From NCBI GenBank assembly GCA_035610835.1, contig CM069442.1:58259950-58323949 (forward strand): a DNA stretch of 64,000 nucleotides. Direction: 5' to 3'. This DNA comes from Ophiura sarsii. Lineage: Eukaryota; Echinodermata; Ophiuroidea; Amphilepidida; Ophiuridae. The first letter of the stretch is position 1, and every line of letters begins with the position of its first letter. Shown here in pieces: positions 25,101-35,100 of this stretch. Position numbers and translations under genes: made by a program. A model generated the notes under the pieces. The model was not told where the DNA came from. It did not search any database and saw only the letters and a list, made by a program, of their open reading frames with translations.

Positions 25101-28100
25101 AATGAATGTTCATATTCACACAAACATTCAATACATAAGAATGCTGCGAATAATTGGTTTTGGTTCAGGAACCAATATCGAATTAGTTACAGATCGATGC
25201 AGGCACCCAATATTGAATTTTATATCAACATTTTTAATATTTGAAAATGAGGGCGTTTAGGGACATAACTGAAAATATGCCCCGTTTAAATATAAGGAAA
25301 TGTGACCCATCGTGAGTTAATGAGAGACAATGAGGGATATATGAATATTGAGTTATTTATATCATGGTAATATATAAGTTAAGGGGGCTGTGCACCTTCA
25401 GGTACAGCCTCCGTAAAACTGCCGTAACTTCTTTATTATTCATTAAATCTATATAAAAGTATACATTTTCTTGCAGAAAAGGGTTCAATGAATCCAACCA
25501 TGATCATGAAATTGACCATTTTGGGAGAAAATTATAAAAAACACGTTTTTTGACCCATTTTAGGTTTGGAAAAGATAACTCAAAATATATTTTGTTAAAT
25601 TTTATCATACTAGTTTAATTATATTCCTCATGCAATTCCCTAGGAATCGGTTGTTTTTTTAAATTTTTACTTTATTATTTTTTTAATTATCGAACAAAAA
25701 GTGCCAAAAAATATGATTTTTTACCAAAAAACGTGATTTTCACGATTTTGGAGGTTAAAAAACAGGGTTTTTTGGCACTTTTTGGTCTGTAATTCAAAAA
25801 ATAATAAAGTAAAAATTAAAAAAAAAGATTCCTAGGGAATTGCATGAGGAATATAATAAAACTAGTATGACAAAATTTAACAAAATATATTTTGAGTTAT
25901 CTTTTCCAAACCTAAAATGGGTCAAAAAACATGTTTTTTATAATTTTCTCCAAAATGGTCAATTTCATGATCATAGTTGGATTCATTGAACCCTTTCCTG
26001 CAAAAAAATGTATACTTTTATTAAGATTAAATGAATAATGAAGAAGTTACGGCAGTTTTACGGAGGCTATGCGAAGGTGCACATCCCCCTTAAGGGACAT
26101 TTTGGTACCAAAATCAATATTATATCACTGAAATCACTGTCGCAAAACAGCAAACACAAATCAAGTTATGGCCATTTAAAGTTTGGTTTCGTCAACAAAT
26201 TAATGCAGTAAATGAAAATCAAATACCTCAAATTGTAGTTTAACTCTTTATTTTCATGAATTTTAATATTTGGTTGGATGCAACAAGGTGTATCAAAGAT
26301 TAAGAAATAGGAGTTTTTATAAATTTGACTTATTATGACCTTGTCCCACATTTGTGCTCTTAACTCAAATTATCTACGCCGCATGCGCCTCATTTACAAA
26401 TACTTACATTTTTTAAAGAATTTGTAATGCCATTTCCAAGCCCTAGTATACATGAAAGTTTGGAAACAATTATGACAAAAAGCAAGAAAATATTAATACC
26501 ATATTATCCCTATTAAGCGCCAGGGCAGTTAGCAAAGTCATTTTGGGTGGGTGCTTATTATGATACCTTTGCAAAACTCATTTATCGTACTAAATAAAAT
26601 GTACAAGTGGTCATTTGAAGATGCTGACCATTTGATGGTCATTTGAAGATGCTGACCATTTGATGGTCATTTGAGGACCATTTCATGTACTAAATGAAAT
26701 ATATGTACAAGTGGTCATTTGAGGATGCTGACCATTTGAAAAGGTGGTCGCTTATAAGGGATTGTTTGTTGGTAGTCATTGAGAAAAACAGGGGTGGGCG
26801 CTTATAAGGTCCTGGGCGCTTAATAGGGATAATACGGTACTCTAAAATATTACCCTCTCCACCTTGATATCCATACCCATTTCATGTTGGCTAAACCTTG
26901 GTGCTTTATATTATAAACAGCACTGAAGCATTTTATCTTGTACTGACAAGTAGCCTGATTACAAAGTAAAATGTCAATAATGATAACAGATAACAATCAT
27001 TGTTTGAACTTGATTATGCATACATATAATAGGACACTAGGGGCATTGAACTTAATTAGATCAATATTGGGTTGATTTGAAATATCAAGCGATTGTTATT
27101 ATTTGAGATTATAATTCAGTTGACTGGAACAAAACCCTTAATTCTATTATTTATTTTATTTTATTTTTTAAAATGATTATTTTGTATTCATTTGTTTGAT
27201 TGATTTATGCATTTAAATAATTATGATTGCTACAAATAAATAACCCTGGAATATCTGATGATCGAATCTCTTGAAACCATGAGCATGGTACTCTACAGTC
27301 TGCAACAAATATTTAGTCTTTTTATATCATATAATTATCGTTGGCGTTCAGCAGAAAGATCGATATCAATGCTCTTATTTACCATATGTATCTGAACGAG
27401 TGTATGCATGCATCTTCCCATCAAACCGATTTCCTAAGGCCACACAAAAATACCCTGTTCTAAAGGTCCGACCAACAACAAAAAAACAAAATTAGGGGAA
27501 AAAAGAGAAAAATCTCAAATATCTTTTTGAATTTTTTAAAACAAATTTGTGAAATTGTTGACTTTTTTTTAAAATTTCAAAAATTGTTGAAGATTCACCC
27601 CAAATTCCTGAAATTTTGGTAAAAAACAACAACAAAATGCCCGGGGAAAAAAGAGAAAAAATCTCAAATATCTTTTTGGATTTCTAACAAAAGATTTGTG
27701 AAGTTGTTGACGTTTTTTGAGAATTTCAAAAATGGTTGAAATTTCACCTAAAATTCCTGAAATTTTGGCAAAAAAACAACGACAAAATGCCCGACCGACC
27801 CTACAAATTGTTAATTTTAGTACCATTATTTTATGGTTGTATTGATCTACACAAACTATAAAAAACAATAAGGATTTAAATGCAATGAAATAAAATAAAA
27901 AGTATAAAAAGAATGAAGTAACATAATGTTCCCCATTAAATAATCATTGGCATTACATTTGGATGGAGAATCAGAACAATAAGCAGGGATGGAAGGAAGT
28001 ATAGGAGGAAGGTTGCATGACATGCACAAATTGTACCAATGGGTCATTTAATTACGGAGCTACACCTAATGAGGAGTGGTGATCAAGCCGCATAGTCGGA

Positions 28101-30646
28101 TGCATTCGAATCTGCCAGGTCAAAGCCACATCTAGTCTCACCAATTAGCAATAACTGTATTTAAAAAATCTCCCGTATAACATGGTTTAATTTAATTGAA
28201 TGCTGGTTTGGTGAATTTAAATGTCAATTGATGAAAAAGAAAACTTATGTATTAATTTTTGTTACGTACGGTGTGCAACATACAAATAATTTTATACCAA
28301 AATACAATTTAAAGCCAACATGTTAACACAAATGTATTAAAACAATAAAACAAATCAATGTGACGTGTTCACAAGAGACAATGAAACAAATACAGGCAAG
28401 ACGAGAGGCAAGACAAAATCATTTACGAGGAAGTAGGGCACATTAAATAAATCCTTTCCATTTGCTTCCAATTGTTTACTTGTTTTGTGTTATAGAAATA
28501 GCTTTTATCATCTTTAATCTTTGAGTCAATAATACATTGTAATATACATTGTAATATGTTTTAAAAATAAAACTTATTAAGCTGGAATCACAATAACAGG
28601 TCAACTGTGTTTGAAAAAGATTGCACCTCTTATCAAATTGGCCACGCATCCGTCAAATTAGCAGCATATAAACAATTTGAATTTGTGAAAATGAAGCTGA
28701 AAGCTTATTTCACGGAAAAAAACACGTAATATATGTCAAAAGCCAGAGTTCTTGGGAAATTGAATACACATAATACTAAATTGACTTATCAGAGTGCAAA
28801 ATTTGCCGGGAAAACTTTTATATACTTTGTCCTTGTTTTTTGGTATACACATGTAACGTGGCACCGCTGCCACCATTGTAATGTGGCACTTCTACTGACA
28901 CCATTGTAACGTGGTACTTATACTACTTTTATACATACACGTAGATAAAGATGAAACAGCTCTCCAATAATATAGTTCAAATCATTTTATTATGAAGACA
29001 TAGACGATATCGGCCGATACATAATTTAACATAGAAAACTGAAAACTAGACGATACATGATTACAACGAAGTGGACAGCATAACACTCAGGAACGAAAGA
29101 GAATGTTTACATGCTGCATTGACCTTTTTAATGCTTTTCGGTAAACGTGTCACCCGCTTGGCGTTCTGTGATTGGACCAACGATCGACCTGAACCGACCT
29201 GACTTGGAATCACAGACGCGTCAAGCAAACAAGAAGTTCCCTCAAAAGCAAATGCATCCTACAAGTTAGCATCCTACACACATAAAAGTATCCATGTCAT
29301 CTGAACTATCTGTACCATGCATGTTATTATACTTTTCTATGTATTTTCATTTACAGGTTGCACACATGAGTAAAAGTGGTATGAAATTTTTGGATTCTTC
29401 CTTCATTGGTCCAGGGTTGCTATTCATTAATCAGTATCTTGATGCGCCAGTATCAGAGTACATTGTCCTGTGGATAGCTATGGTAAGTCATTTAGTCAAG
29501 TGTGAGGGCTAAATATGATAGAGGCATAAACAAAATGTAACATAACATCTCAATAAGATACTCAAGAGCGTGTGTGGTCCAGCGGATTGAAGCAGGTTTC
29601 ACGATCATAGGGTTGTGAGTTTGAGCCCCGCTGCGGTCAACGTGTTTGCCCTTGAGCAAAACTTAGTCTCAATTGTCTCGTAGTTAGGAAAGTCACGTAA
29701 AGCCGTTTGGTCACGTGTATTCAGACTCTTCACCCTGAAACACGTTAAAAATAGTCAGTCTTTATCGTTAAGAATAGGGGATCATCCCGGGTCTGTTACC
29801 TCTTCATAGAACCCTAATCCTATATGAGGCAGCCAGTTGCAGCGCTCGTGGTAGTCACTTTCACGGCCCTCATGGCGGTTCAATGGCGCTTTGATCATCT
29901 CCTGGAAAAGTGCCTTATAAATATTGAGTATTGTTGTTATTATTAATAACACATCAAAATGTGCAGGTGCCTTTTGTTGTAATCACAAGAAGTTGATTAA
30001 AATTGACAATATATATGCAATTTTAAAATGACAACCTATAATGTTTTGTGAGATCGAACTAATTATTATAGAAAATAAAAAGGTTTAGGGTAAACTATGC
30101 ATTTGTGAATCCTTCATTCATACCACTAATATGAGGTGGGGGTGTGTTGTGTGTTTCAAAAAAATAAATGGGCCATTTACCATTTACCCTAAATCATGTA
30201 ACCTACCACTTCATCATAACCATCATTCATTTTAGGAGTGTTTTGTAGTATTAGGAACCCCCAGTAACAGTGCACAGCCACCCCCCCCTCATGTAATACC
30301 ACTTAAAGTTATGTTACTGAGATCACACAAATTGTTCAGATTTTCGTAGTGTCCGAAAATTGTGTCTGTACAAAGTGTAACCACCCAGTGACATTAAGCC
30401 AGCAATTATTTTAAAACACATAAACATGAAGAATGTAATGTATAACTCTATTTATGTTCAATATTTTTCGTTTCACAGATCTACAGTACCTTTGATTTAA
30501 TTCGATACGCAACGGTAGTGTGCAACCAAATATGCGAACACTTAAATATTTATTGTTTTGATATCGTAAACAAAAGACCTGTCAGCGAGTCACCATCACC
30601 GTGGTCATCCAGGCTCAGAAGCCGTCACCACGATGTGACCAGCTAA
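10048..30646 (+). CDS. CEPT1: Choline/ethanolamine phosphotransferase (CEPT1/CHPT1 family), complete, 9 exons
   Basis: Joined exons 10048-10170, 17576-17707, 18861-19008, 21185-21326, 22272-22356, 24007-24141, 24800-24958, 29357-29482 and 30479-30646 give 405 residues, close to the roughly 400-416 of vertebrate relatives. All introns are GT-AG and all phases agree. The enzyme transfers phosphocholine or phosphoethanolamine from the CDP-activated form to diacylglycerol, the last Kennedy-pathway step, in ER/nuclear envelope membranes. The signature D-G-x2-A-R-x8-G-x3-D-x3-D is intact at residues 108-130 (D108, G109, A112, R113, G122, D126, D130). Hydrophobic segments follow through the C-terminal half. 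The N-terminal [15 protein letters not shown] block and PTATEE are family hallmarks, supporting the chosen start. CEPT1 and CHPT1 cannot be separated by eye. Confidence 0.96.
11083..11377 (+). mobile_element. tRNA-Asp-like sequence between inverted TAACCCTAAC ends
   Basis: The segment 11228-11290 resembles a tRNA-Asp gene. A GTC anticodon lies in a CTGTCAC loop with a 4-of-5 stem, and a T arm CCGGG-TTCAACT-CCCGG is perfect and includes a B-box-like GGGTTCAACTCCC. The acceptor stem does not pair, so it is not a functional tRNA. TAACCCTAACGCTA at the left and TAGGGTTAGGGTTA at the right form short inverted ends. Similar arrangements occur at 20681 and 58925. Either a SINE or a MITE that captured a tRNA. 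Confidence 0.5.
12910..14634. mobile_element. 1.7-kb element with about 280-bp terminal inverted repeats (CACTG ends)
   Basis: The arms at 12910-13185 and about 14360-14634 are inverted copies of each other with few mismatches. They share CACTGGCACTT, GAACAAACCATTGATGATTT and CCCATAGACATTTG type stretches. TATA flanks both ends (12906-12909 and 14635-14638), fitting a 4-bp duplication. CACTG ends with a 4-bp duplication recall Chapaev-type CMC elements, but this is inference. The 1.2-kb interior has no long frame, so it is non-autonomous. Confidence 0.8.
15903..16507 (+). repeat. Tandem array, 6 x 100 bp
   Basis: Six nearly identical units begin with ACTGACTGCCCCTCTACACT at 15913, 16013, 16111, 16211, 16311 and 16411. 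One unit is 98 bp because of a 2-base deletion near 16076. Only single-base changes separate units, implying recent amplification or homogenisation. The array ends abruptly at CCCCAG (about 16506). It lies inside CEPT1 intron 1; frames through it are artefacts. Confidence 0.95.
17135..17468. mobile_element. MITE with CAGGGGTAGAATTTCG ends, 5-bp duplication
   Basis: CAGGGGTAGAATTTCG at the left is the exact inverse of CGAAATTCTACCCCTG at the right. CAACT occurs on both sides (17130-17134, 17469-17473) as a 5-bp target duplication. The interior is full of GCGAGAATCC/GGATTCTCGC mini-hairpins. The ends look hAT-like but hAT duplications are normally 8 bp, so the superfamily is open. The element stops about 107 bp before CEPT1 exon 2. 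Confidence 0.8.
17576..17707 (+). CDS. CEPT1: CEPT1 exon 2
   Basis: Residues 42-85, phase 0 at both ends. Begins [20 protein letters not shown], the first membrane-entry region, and ends YYSPTATEE, a hallmark of the family. Donor GTAAGT. Confidence 0.96.
18014..18844 (+). mobile_element. hAT-type MITE, copy 1, in CEPT1 intron 2
   Basis: 831 bp. The left end is TAGGGCTGTCATCGAC; the right end is the inverse of TAGTGCTGTTATCGAG. The 8-bp target duplication CTGTTTAT is perfect at 18006-18013 and 18845-18852, which indicates the hAT superfamily. Sub-terminal regions are packed with GTCGAC, ATGTCGATATCG and related palindromes, possible transposase-binding sites. No transposase is encoded. A near-identical copy sits at 48778-49600 and a deleted one at 62981-63926. 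The element takes up most of this 1153-bp intron. Confidence 0.93.
18861..19008 (+). CDS. CEPT1: CEPT1 exon 3 (catalytic signature)
   Basis: Residues 86-134 plus one base. It carries the whole CDP-alcohol phosphotransferase signature: D108, G109, A112, R113, G122, D126 and D130. The aspartates bind the metal ions and activate the diacylglycerol hydroxyl in known family members. Phase 1 donor GTAAGT. The acceptor lies 16 bp from a hAT insertion. Confidence 0.97.
19665..19764. other. Assembly gap (100 N)
   Basis: Exactly 100 unknown bases inside CEPT1 intron 3. The round number suggests a placeholder, so the true intron length is unknown. No exon is missing, because exons 3 and 4 join in phase and match the family. 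Confidence 0.99.
19765..20680. other. CEPT1 intron 3 sequence with poly-C tract
   Basis: A run of 27 C (19876-19902) is followed near 19997-20010 by CTAGCTACGCCACTG, the typical end of a widespread DNA-transposon family. This is a TE remnant. Nothing else recognisable; a 110-codon frame at 20097-20429 has no support. Confidence 0.5.
20681..20963 (+). mobile_element. tRNA-like element with TTAACCCTAACTCTA inverted ends
   Basis: TTAACCCTAACTCTACTACA...CACACAGCAAA at the left is inverted at the right as TTGCTGTGTAGTGATCTAGA and GAGTTAGGGTTAA. Between them, 20816-20876 is tRNA-like (GGTGTAGGGGCTAGGA A-box-like, GTGGTTCAAATCC B-box-like), then a 16-G run. Same layout as 11083-11377. It is not foldable into a clean cloverleaf. 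Confidence 0.5.
21185..21326 (+). CDS. CEPT1: CEPT1 exon 4
   Basis: About 47 residues completing the split Thr and covering a transmembrane segment, with the conserved [15 protein letters not shown] near its end. Enters in phase 1, leaves in phase 2. Donor GTAAGT overlaps the last Glu codon. Confidence 0.96.
21447..22130. mobile_element. Mariner-like foldback MITE, degenerate copy
   Basis: The ends AAGGTCAGTCAAAAAAAACTGC and GTTTTTTTACTCATCCTATG correspond to those of the better-preserved copy at 43317-43904. Internal sub-terminal blocks are also shared: GGAAAGAAGC, TTTTCAAAACCAAG and TGGTGAACCTTTTT on one side and their inverses on the other. It fills most of CEPT1 intron 4 (21327-22271). 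Confidence 0.7.
22272..22356 (+). CDS. CEPT1: CEPT1 exon 5
   Basis: Short exon (28 codons plus one base) reading [20 protein letters not shown] and then GPAFWSLK. The xVDVTE-type start is conserved in the family. Phase 2 in, phase 0 out; donor GTAAGT. Confidence 0.95.
22357..24006 (+). other. CEPT1 intron 5 with LINE 3' end and SINE-tail remnants
   Basis: Around 23100-23350 the sequence ends in GCTGAATAAATTGAATTGAATTG, the kind of short-repeat 3' terminus seen on CR1/L2-like LINEs. Around 23420-23490 AATAAAGCGCATACAGC and AGAGCGCTGTACATAA resemble the tail of common tRNA SINEs. Both are fragments. The rest shows nothing recognisable. Confidence 0.45.
24007..24141 (+). CDS. CEPT1: CEPT1 exon 6
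   Basis: 45 codons, phase 0 both ends. A hydrophobic helix is followed by a glycine-rich turn [13 protein letters not shown], matching the family position before the next luminal or cytosolic loop. Donor GTAAGT. Confidence 0.95.
24142..24799 (+). other. CEPT1 intron 6 with 29-C tract
   Basis: Contains a run of 29 C (24565-24593). The flanking CAGGGGCGACCCCAGCTTCTT word near 24318 is the style of decayed DNA-transposon ends. No gene. Confidence 0.5.
24800..24958 (+). CDS. CEPT1: CEPT1 exon 7
   Basis: 53 codons, phase 0. [19 protein letters not shown] and [19 protein letters not shown] form two membrane segments with the conserved S-P and FG..AKV features. Donor GTAAGT. Confidence 0.96.
25379..26093. 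mobile_element. 715-bp foldback palindrome in CEPT1 intron 7
   Basis: The left arm (25379 to about 25705) and right arm (about 25765-26093) are near-identical inverses. They share AACTGCCGTAACTTCTTTA-like, GGGTTCAATGAATCCAAC, TTTAGGTTTGGAAAAGATAA and TTCCCTAGGAAT blocks around a short centre. TTAA stands at both outer ends, which could be a TTAA target duplication as in piggyBac, or part of the inverted repeat. No protein. In the CEPT1 pre-mRNA it would fold into a very long duplex. Confidence 0.9.
26499..26837. mobile_element. Mariner-like MITE, TA duplication
   Basis: CCATATTATCCCTATTAAGC at the left matches the inverse of GCTTAATAGGGATAATACGG at the right with one mismatch. TA flanks both sides. 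An internal 30-bp repeat (TGGTCATTTGAAGATGCTGA) is present about two and a half times at 26608-26680. Tc1/mariner-type by its TA site only. Confidence 0.75.
27490..27795. repeat. Tandem duplication, about 150 bp x 2
   Basis: Two adjacent copies share GGGGAAAAAAGAGAAAAA, TCTCAAATATCTTTTTG, TTGTTGAC and ATTCCTGAAATTTTGG. They start at about 27490 and 27639. Diverged by many substitutions, so old. Frames through it are artefacts. Confidence 0.7.
27800..29356 (+). other. Distal CEPT1 intron 7
   Basis: AT-rich. It contains a small repeat of CACCATTGTAACGTGGYAC (28854-28925) and a hairpin-like pair GCTTGGCGTTCTGTGATTGG and AATCACAGACGCGTCAAGC at about 29157-29227. No gene or clear element. Confidence 0.4.
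29357..29482 (+). CDS. CEPT1: CEPT1 exon 8
   Basis: 42 codons, phase 0. [20 protein letters not shown] and LLFINQY are strongly family-like (VAHMTKS...LGPGLLFLDQY type), ending YIVLWIAM in the last membrane segment. Donor GTAAGT. Confidence 0.97.
29569..29950 (+). mobile_element. tRNA-derived SINE, sense copy, in CEPT1 intron 8
   Basis: The head GTGTGGTCCAGCGGATTGAA is followed by a B-box-like GTTGTGAGTTTGAGCCCC and a body ending with GTGCCTTATAAATATTGAGT and a TTGTTATTATTAATAA tail. The copy at 36117-36458 has the same head, body words (CTTAGTCTCAATTG) and ATT-rich tail in the opposite orientation. A Pol III SINE family is inferred. Confidence 0.75.
30479..30646 (+). CDS. CEPT1: CEPT1 exon 9 and stop
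   Basis: 55 codons and TAA (30644-30646). Begins [20 protein letters not shown], matching the family's last helix, then a hydrophilic Arg/Ser/His-rich tail ending HHDVTS. No retention motif is evident. Confidence 0.96.
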   Translation: MYSTFDLIRYATVVCNQICEHLNIYCFDIVNKRPVSESPSPWSSRLRSRHHDVTS

Positions 30647-32120
30647 AGTAGATCAACAATAAATGTAAGATGTTTGTCGTCCTCATTCATTTGTCTCTAT
30701 TGAATACATTGTTTACTATTGTGTAGTATTTTATATGTTATGTAAATTACTTGGTATTGTTATAATAGATTGTCATATATTGAATTGCTGCTTTGTAATG
30801 TTTGAAATAGAAAAGCGTGTTATATGCTTAGAAAAGTGGGATTGAAAAAAAATTGAAGGCAAAATATCTGAGTACCTAGGGACTTTATTGTACTATTTTA
30901 ATAATTCAGCAAACAATTTTGGAATAGCGTACTGCGTAAACAAGTCCAAGTAGAGTGTGCTGAATATGCTGCGTAATGCGTACATGCTCACGCAGAATGC
31001 TGCGTGTAAGCTTGAAAATATGTGCAAATCCCCACGCAAAGCGCTATACACTCAATCGTGTATCTCATAGCTGCGTATACACAAGCGGGAAATTGTTCGT
31101 TCAATAATTAATCAGACTATACCTAAAATGTAAATGTAGTGCCAACCTAATTCAATCAGTGTTCAATAAACTTGAAACCCTAATTCATTGACAATGTGTC
31201 AACAATGGATTAAAATGTGTTTATTTTGTTTTTTCTTCATACCTATAATGTGTATTTATTCCCCCAAGTGATAATTTCAGATAAATCTGATGCCAATATT
31301 CTGAATGCTCAGAATGAAAATGAGGAATATGAGAACCTGACTTAACAACAGTTTTCATGAGATGAGCCACCTATTAATTTGATGTCACATTTTCATATGC
31401 TTAGGCTTACAGTTGCCCATTTTTTGCATCTTTCATTTGTGACCTCAAATGCTCCCCTCTTTGTTTTTGTAAAAATAAACATGATGTGACCCACTCTAAC
31501 AAAACCAGGAATATGTTGATTGGATAGTAGGGATTTATTGCAGATTTCAACACTTTGAGTTTTTACTTATTTTTCATAAGGTCCACAGGCAACATGGTTA
31601 TACCAAGTTCTCATAAGGCCAGTTGTGTACTGATAGAAGCTCATTGACAAATGTAAAATAACTCCCACAGATGCAATTATCATACAAAGATTCAGTATGG
31701 AATTAAACTTGCTACACAAGCCATGTAAGTCTCAAAAAGACACAAGAATGTGTTCAACTCAAAATGTCTATTATGCCCAAAAACTGCAGAAAAAAGACAA
31801 CACTCAAAAACCATTCTGCTGAAGTATTTCACTTTAACCAATCTTTGGGATGATGTGACTATAAATGCTGCAAAACCAACTCAAAACATACTATTCTTCA
31901 TTCATCTAACTCTGTGCAGTAACGTCAGAGCATTTTCCAGTGATCAACACAGCATTTACATGCAGGTGCTGGATTTTGTCTATGATTGTATGGGTATAAG
32001 CAGTTCATACTGTGTGCAATATGCTCTGACATTACTGCATAGAATCAAAACAATGAAGTGTATTGATGGCACATTATTCTTATATATTGTATGATCGTTC
32101 AATACAGACCGCATTTGTTT
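30647..32120 (+). other. Probable CEPT1 3' UTR and downstream flank
   Basis: Follows the stop codon. AATAAA occurs at 30658-30663, too near the stop to be the main site, and at 31165-31170, where it is followed by a GT/T-rich tract (about 31195-31235) that suits a cleavage site. A 114-codon frame at 31750-32094 has no domain or codon signal and is not called. Confidence 0.5.
31165..31170 (+). terminator. Candidate CEPT1 polyadenylation signal
   Basis: AATAAA about 520 bases after the stop, with a T/GT-rich downstream stretch within 30-65 bases. The most convincing of several AT-rich candidates; not proven. Confidence 0.4.
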
Positions 32121-32125
32121 TGATT

Positions 32126-35100
32126 TTTGTCTCGCCTGATGTAATCAGAAAGAGACTATGTTATCACTATTTCTGTCCGGCGTCCGCCGTATGCCGTCCG
32201 CCGTATGCCGTCCGCCGTGTGCTAAGAAATACCTTTGTGACGCGATATCTGGAGATCCGTAAGGCCTATCGTGATGGGACTTGGTGGAGGGAAGGGGGGT
32301 GGTGCGTTCTGTTGCTGATTGATTTTTCAAGGTCATCGGGGGTCATACAAGGTCATCGGGGTCAAATATGCTTAAAACTTTTGAGACCCGTTGTGACGCG
32401 ATATCTAGAGATCCGTAAGGCCTATCTTGATGGGACTTGATGTCAGGGAAGGGGGTGGGGTGTTCTTTTGCTGATTAGATTTTCAAGGTCATTGGAGGTC
32501 ATTCAAGGTCATCGGGGTCAAATATGGGGTCAAATAAGATCCGTAAGGCCGATCTTGATGGGATTTGGTGGAGGGAAGGGGGTGGTGTGTTCTTTTTGCT
32601 GATTAAATTTTCAAGGTCATCGGAGGTCATTCAAGGTCATCGGGGGTCAAATATGGGGTCAAATAGATCAGTAAGGCCCATCTTGATGGGATTTGGTGGA
32701 GGGAAGGGGGGTGGTGTGTTCTTTTTGCTGATTAAATTTTCAAGGTCACCAGAGGTCATCGGGTCAAATATGGGGTCAAATAGATCAGTAAGGCCTATAT
32801 TGATGAGATTTGGTGGAGGGAAGGGGAGTGGTGTGTTCTTTTTGCTGAATAAATTTTCAAGGTCATCAGAGGTCATTCAAGGTCATCGGGGTCAAATAAG
32901 ATCCATAAGGCCTACCTTGATTGGATTTGGTGGAGGGAAGGGGGATGGTGTGTTCTTTTTGTTCTTAATTTTTCGGGGTCATCAGGGGTCAAATATGGGG
33001 TCAAATAGATCAGTAAGGCCTATCTTGATGGGATTTGGTGGAGGGAAGGGGGGGTGTGTTCTTTTTGTTGATTAATTTTTCGGGGTCATCGGGGGTCAAA
33101 TATGGGGTCAAATAGATCAGTAAGGCCTATCTTGATGGGATTTGGTGGACGAAAGAGGGATGGTGTGTTCTTTTTGTTGATTAATTTTTCGGGGTCATTG
33201 GGGGTCAAATATGGGGTCAAATAGATCAGTAAGGCCTATCTTGATGGGATTTGGTGGAGGGAAGGGGGGGGGGTGGTGTGTTCTTTTTGTTGATTAATTT
33301 TTCGGGGTCATCGGGGGTCAAATATGGGGTCAAATAGATCAGTAAGGCCTATCTTGATGGGATTTGGTGGACGGAAGAGGGATGGTGTGTTCTTTTTGTT
33401 GATTAATTTTTCGGGATCATCGGGGGTCAAATAGATCAGTAAGGCCTATCTTGATGGGATTTGGTGGAGGGAAGGGGGGTGGTGTGTTCTTTTTGTTGCT
33501 TAATTTTTCGGGGTCATCGGGGGTCAAATATGGGGTCAAATAGATCAGTAAGGCCTATCTTGATGGGCTTTGGTGGAGGGAAGGGGGGGTGGTGTGTTCT
33601 TTTTGTTGATTAATTTTTCGGGGTCATCGGGGGTCAAATATGGGGTCAAATAGATCAGTAAGGCCTATCTTGATGGGATTTGGTGGACGGAAGAGGGATG
33701 GTGTGTTCTTTTTGTTGATTAATTTTTCGGGGTCATCGGGGGTCAAATATGGGGTCAAATAGATCAGTAAGGCCTATCTTGATGGGCTTTGGTGGAGGGA
33801 AGGGGGGTGGTGTGTTCTTTTTGTTGATTAATTTTTCGGGGTCATCGGGGGTCAAATATGGGGTCAAATAGATCAGTAGGGCCTATCTTGATGGGATTTG
33901 GTGGACGGATGAGGGATGGGGTGTTCTTTTTGTTGATTATTTTTTCGGGGTCATCGGGGGTCAAATATGGGGTCAAATAGATCAGTAGGGCCTATCTTGA
34001 TGGGATTTGGTGGAGGGAAGGGGGGTGGTGTGTTCTTTTTGTTGATTAATTTTTCGGGGTCATCGGGGGTCAAATAGATCAGTAAGGCCTATCTTGATGG
34101 GATTTGGTGGACGGAAGAGGGATGGTGTGTTCTTTTTGTTGATTAATTTTTCGGGGTCATCGGGGTCAAATATGGGGTCAAATAGATCAGTAAGGCCTAT
34201 CTTGATGGGATTTGGTGGAGGGAAGGGGGTGGTGTTTGTTTTTTTGGGATTAATTTTTCAGGGTCATCGGGGGTCAAATATGGGGTCAAATAGATCAGTA
34301 AGGCCTATCTTGATGGGATTTGGTGGACGGAAGAGGGATGTGTGTTCTTTTTGTTGATTAATTTTTCGGGGTCAAATAGATCAGTAAGGCCTATCTTGAT
34401 GGGATTTGGTGGAGGGAAGGGGGGTGGTGTGTTCTTTTTGTTGATTAATTTTTCGGGGTCATCGGGGGTCAAATATGGGGTCAAATAGATCAGTAAGGCC
34501 TATCTTGATGGGCTTTGGTGGAGGGAAGGGGGGTGGTGTGTTCTTTTTGTTGATTAATTTTTCGGGGTCATCGGGGGTCAAATATGGGGTCAAATAGATC
34601 AGTAAGGCCTATCTTGATGGGATTTGGTGGACGGAAGAGGGATGGTGTGTTCTTTTTGTTGATTCATTTTTCGGGGTCATCGGGGGTCAAATATGGGGTC
34701 AAATAGATCAGTAAGGCCTATCTTGATGGGATTTGGTGGACGGATGAGGGATGGGGTGTTCTTTTTGTTGATTATTTTTTCGGGGTCATCGGGGGTCAAA
34801 TATGGGGTCAAATAGATCAGTAGGGCCTATCTTGATGGGATTTGGTGGAGGGAAGGGGGGTGGTGTGTTCTTTTTGTTGATTAATTTTTCGGGGTCATCG
34901 GGGGTCAAATAGATCAGTAAGGCCTATCTTGATGGGATTTGGTGGACGGAAGAGGGATGGTGTGTTCTTTTTGTTGATTAATTTTTCGGGGTCATCGGGG
35001 GTCAAATATGGGGTCAAATAGATCAGTAAGGCCTATCTTGATTGGATTTGGTGGAGGGAAGGGGGGTGGTGTATTCTTTTTGCTGATTAAATTTTCAAGG

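Noticed and set aside
31750..32094. 114-codon frame downstream of CEPT1
   Set aside because: No recognisable motif, no promoter or splice sites, likely chance in the 3' flank.
32524..33075. 183-codon frame in the minisatellite
   Set aside because: It only reads the tandem unit; antisense frames exist too, and the repeats vary in length out of frame.
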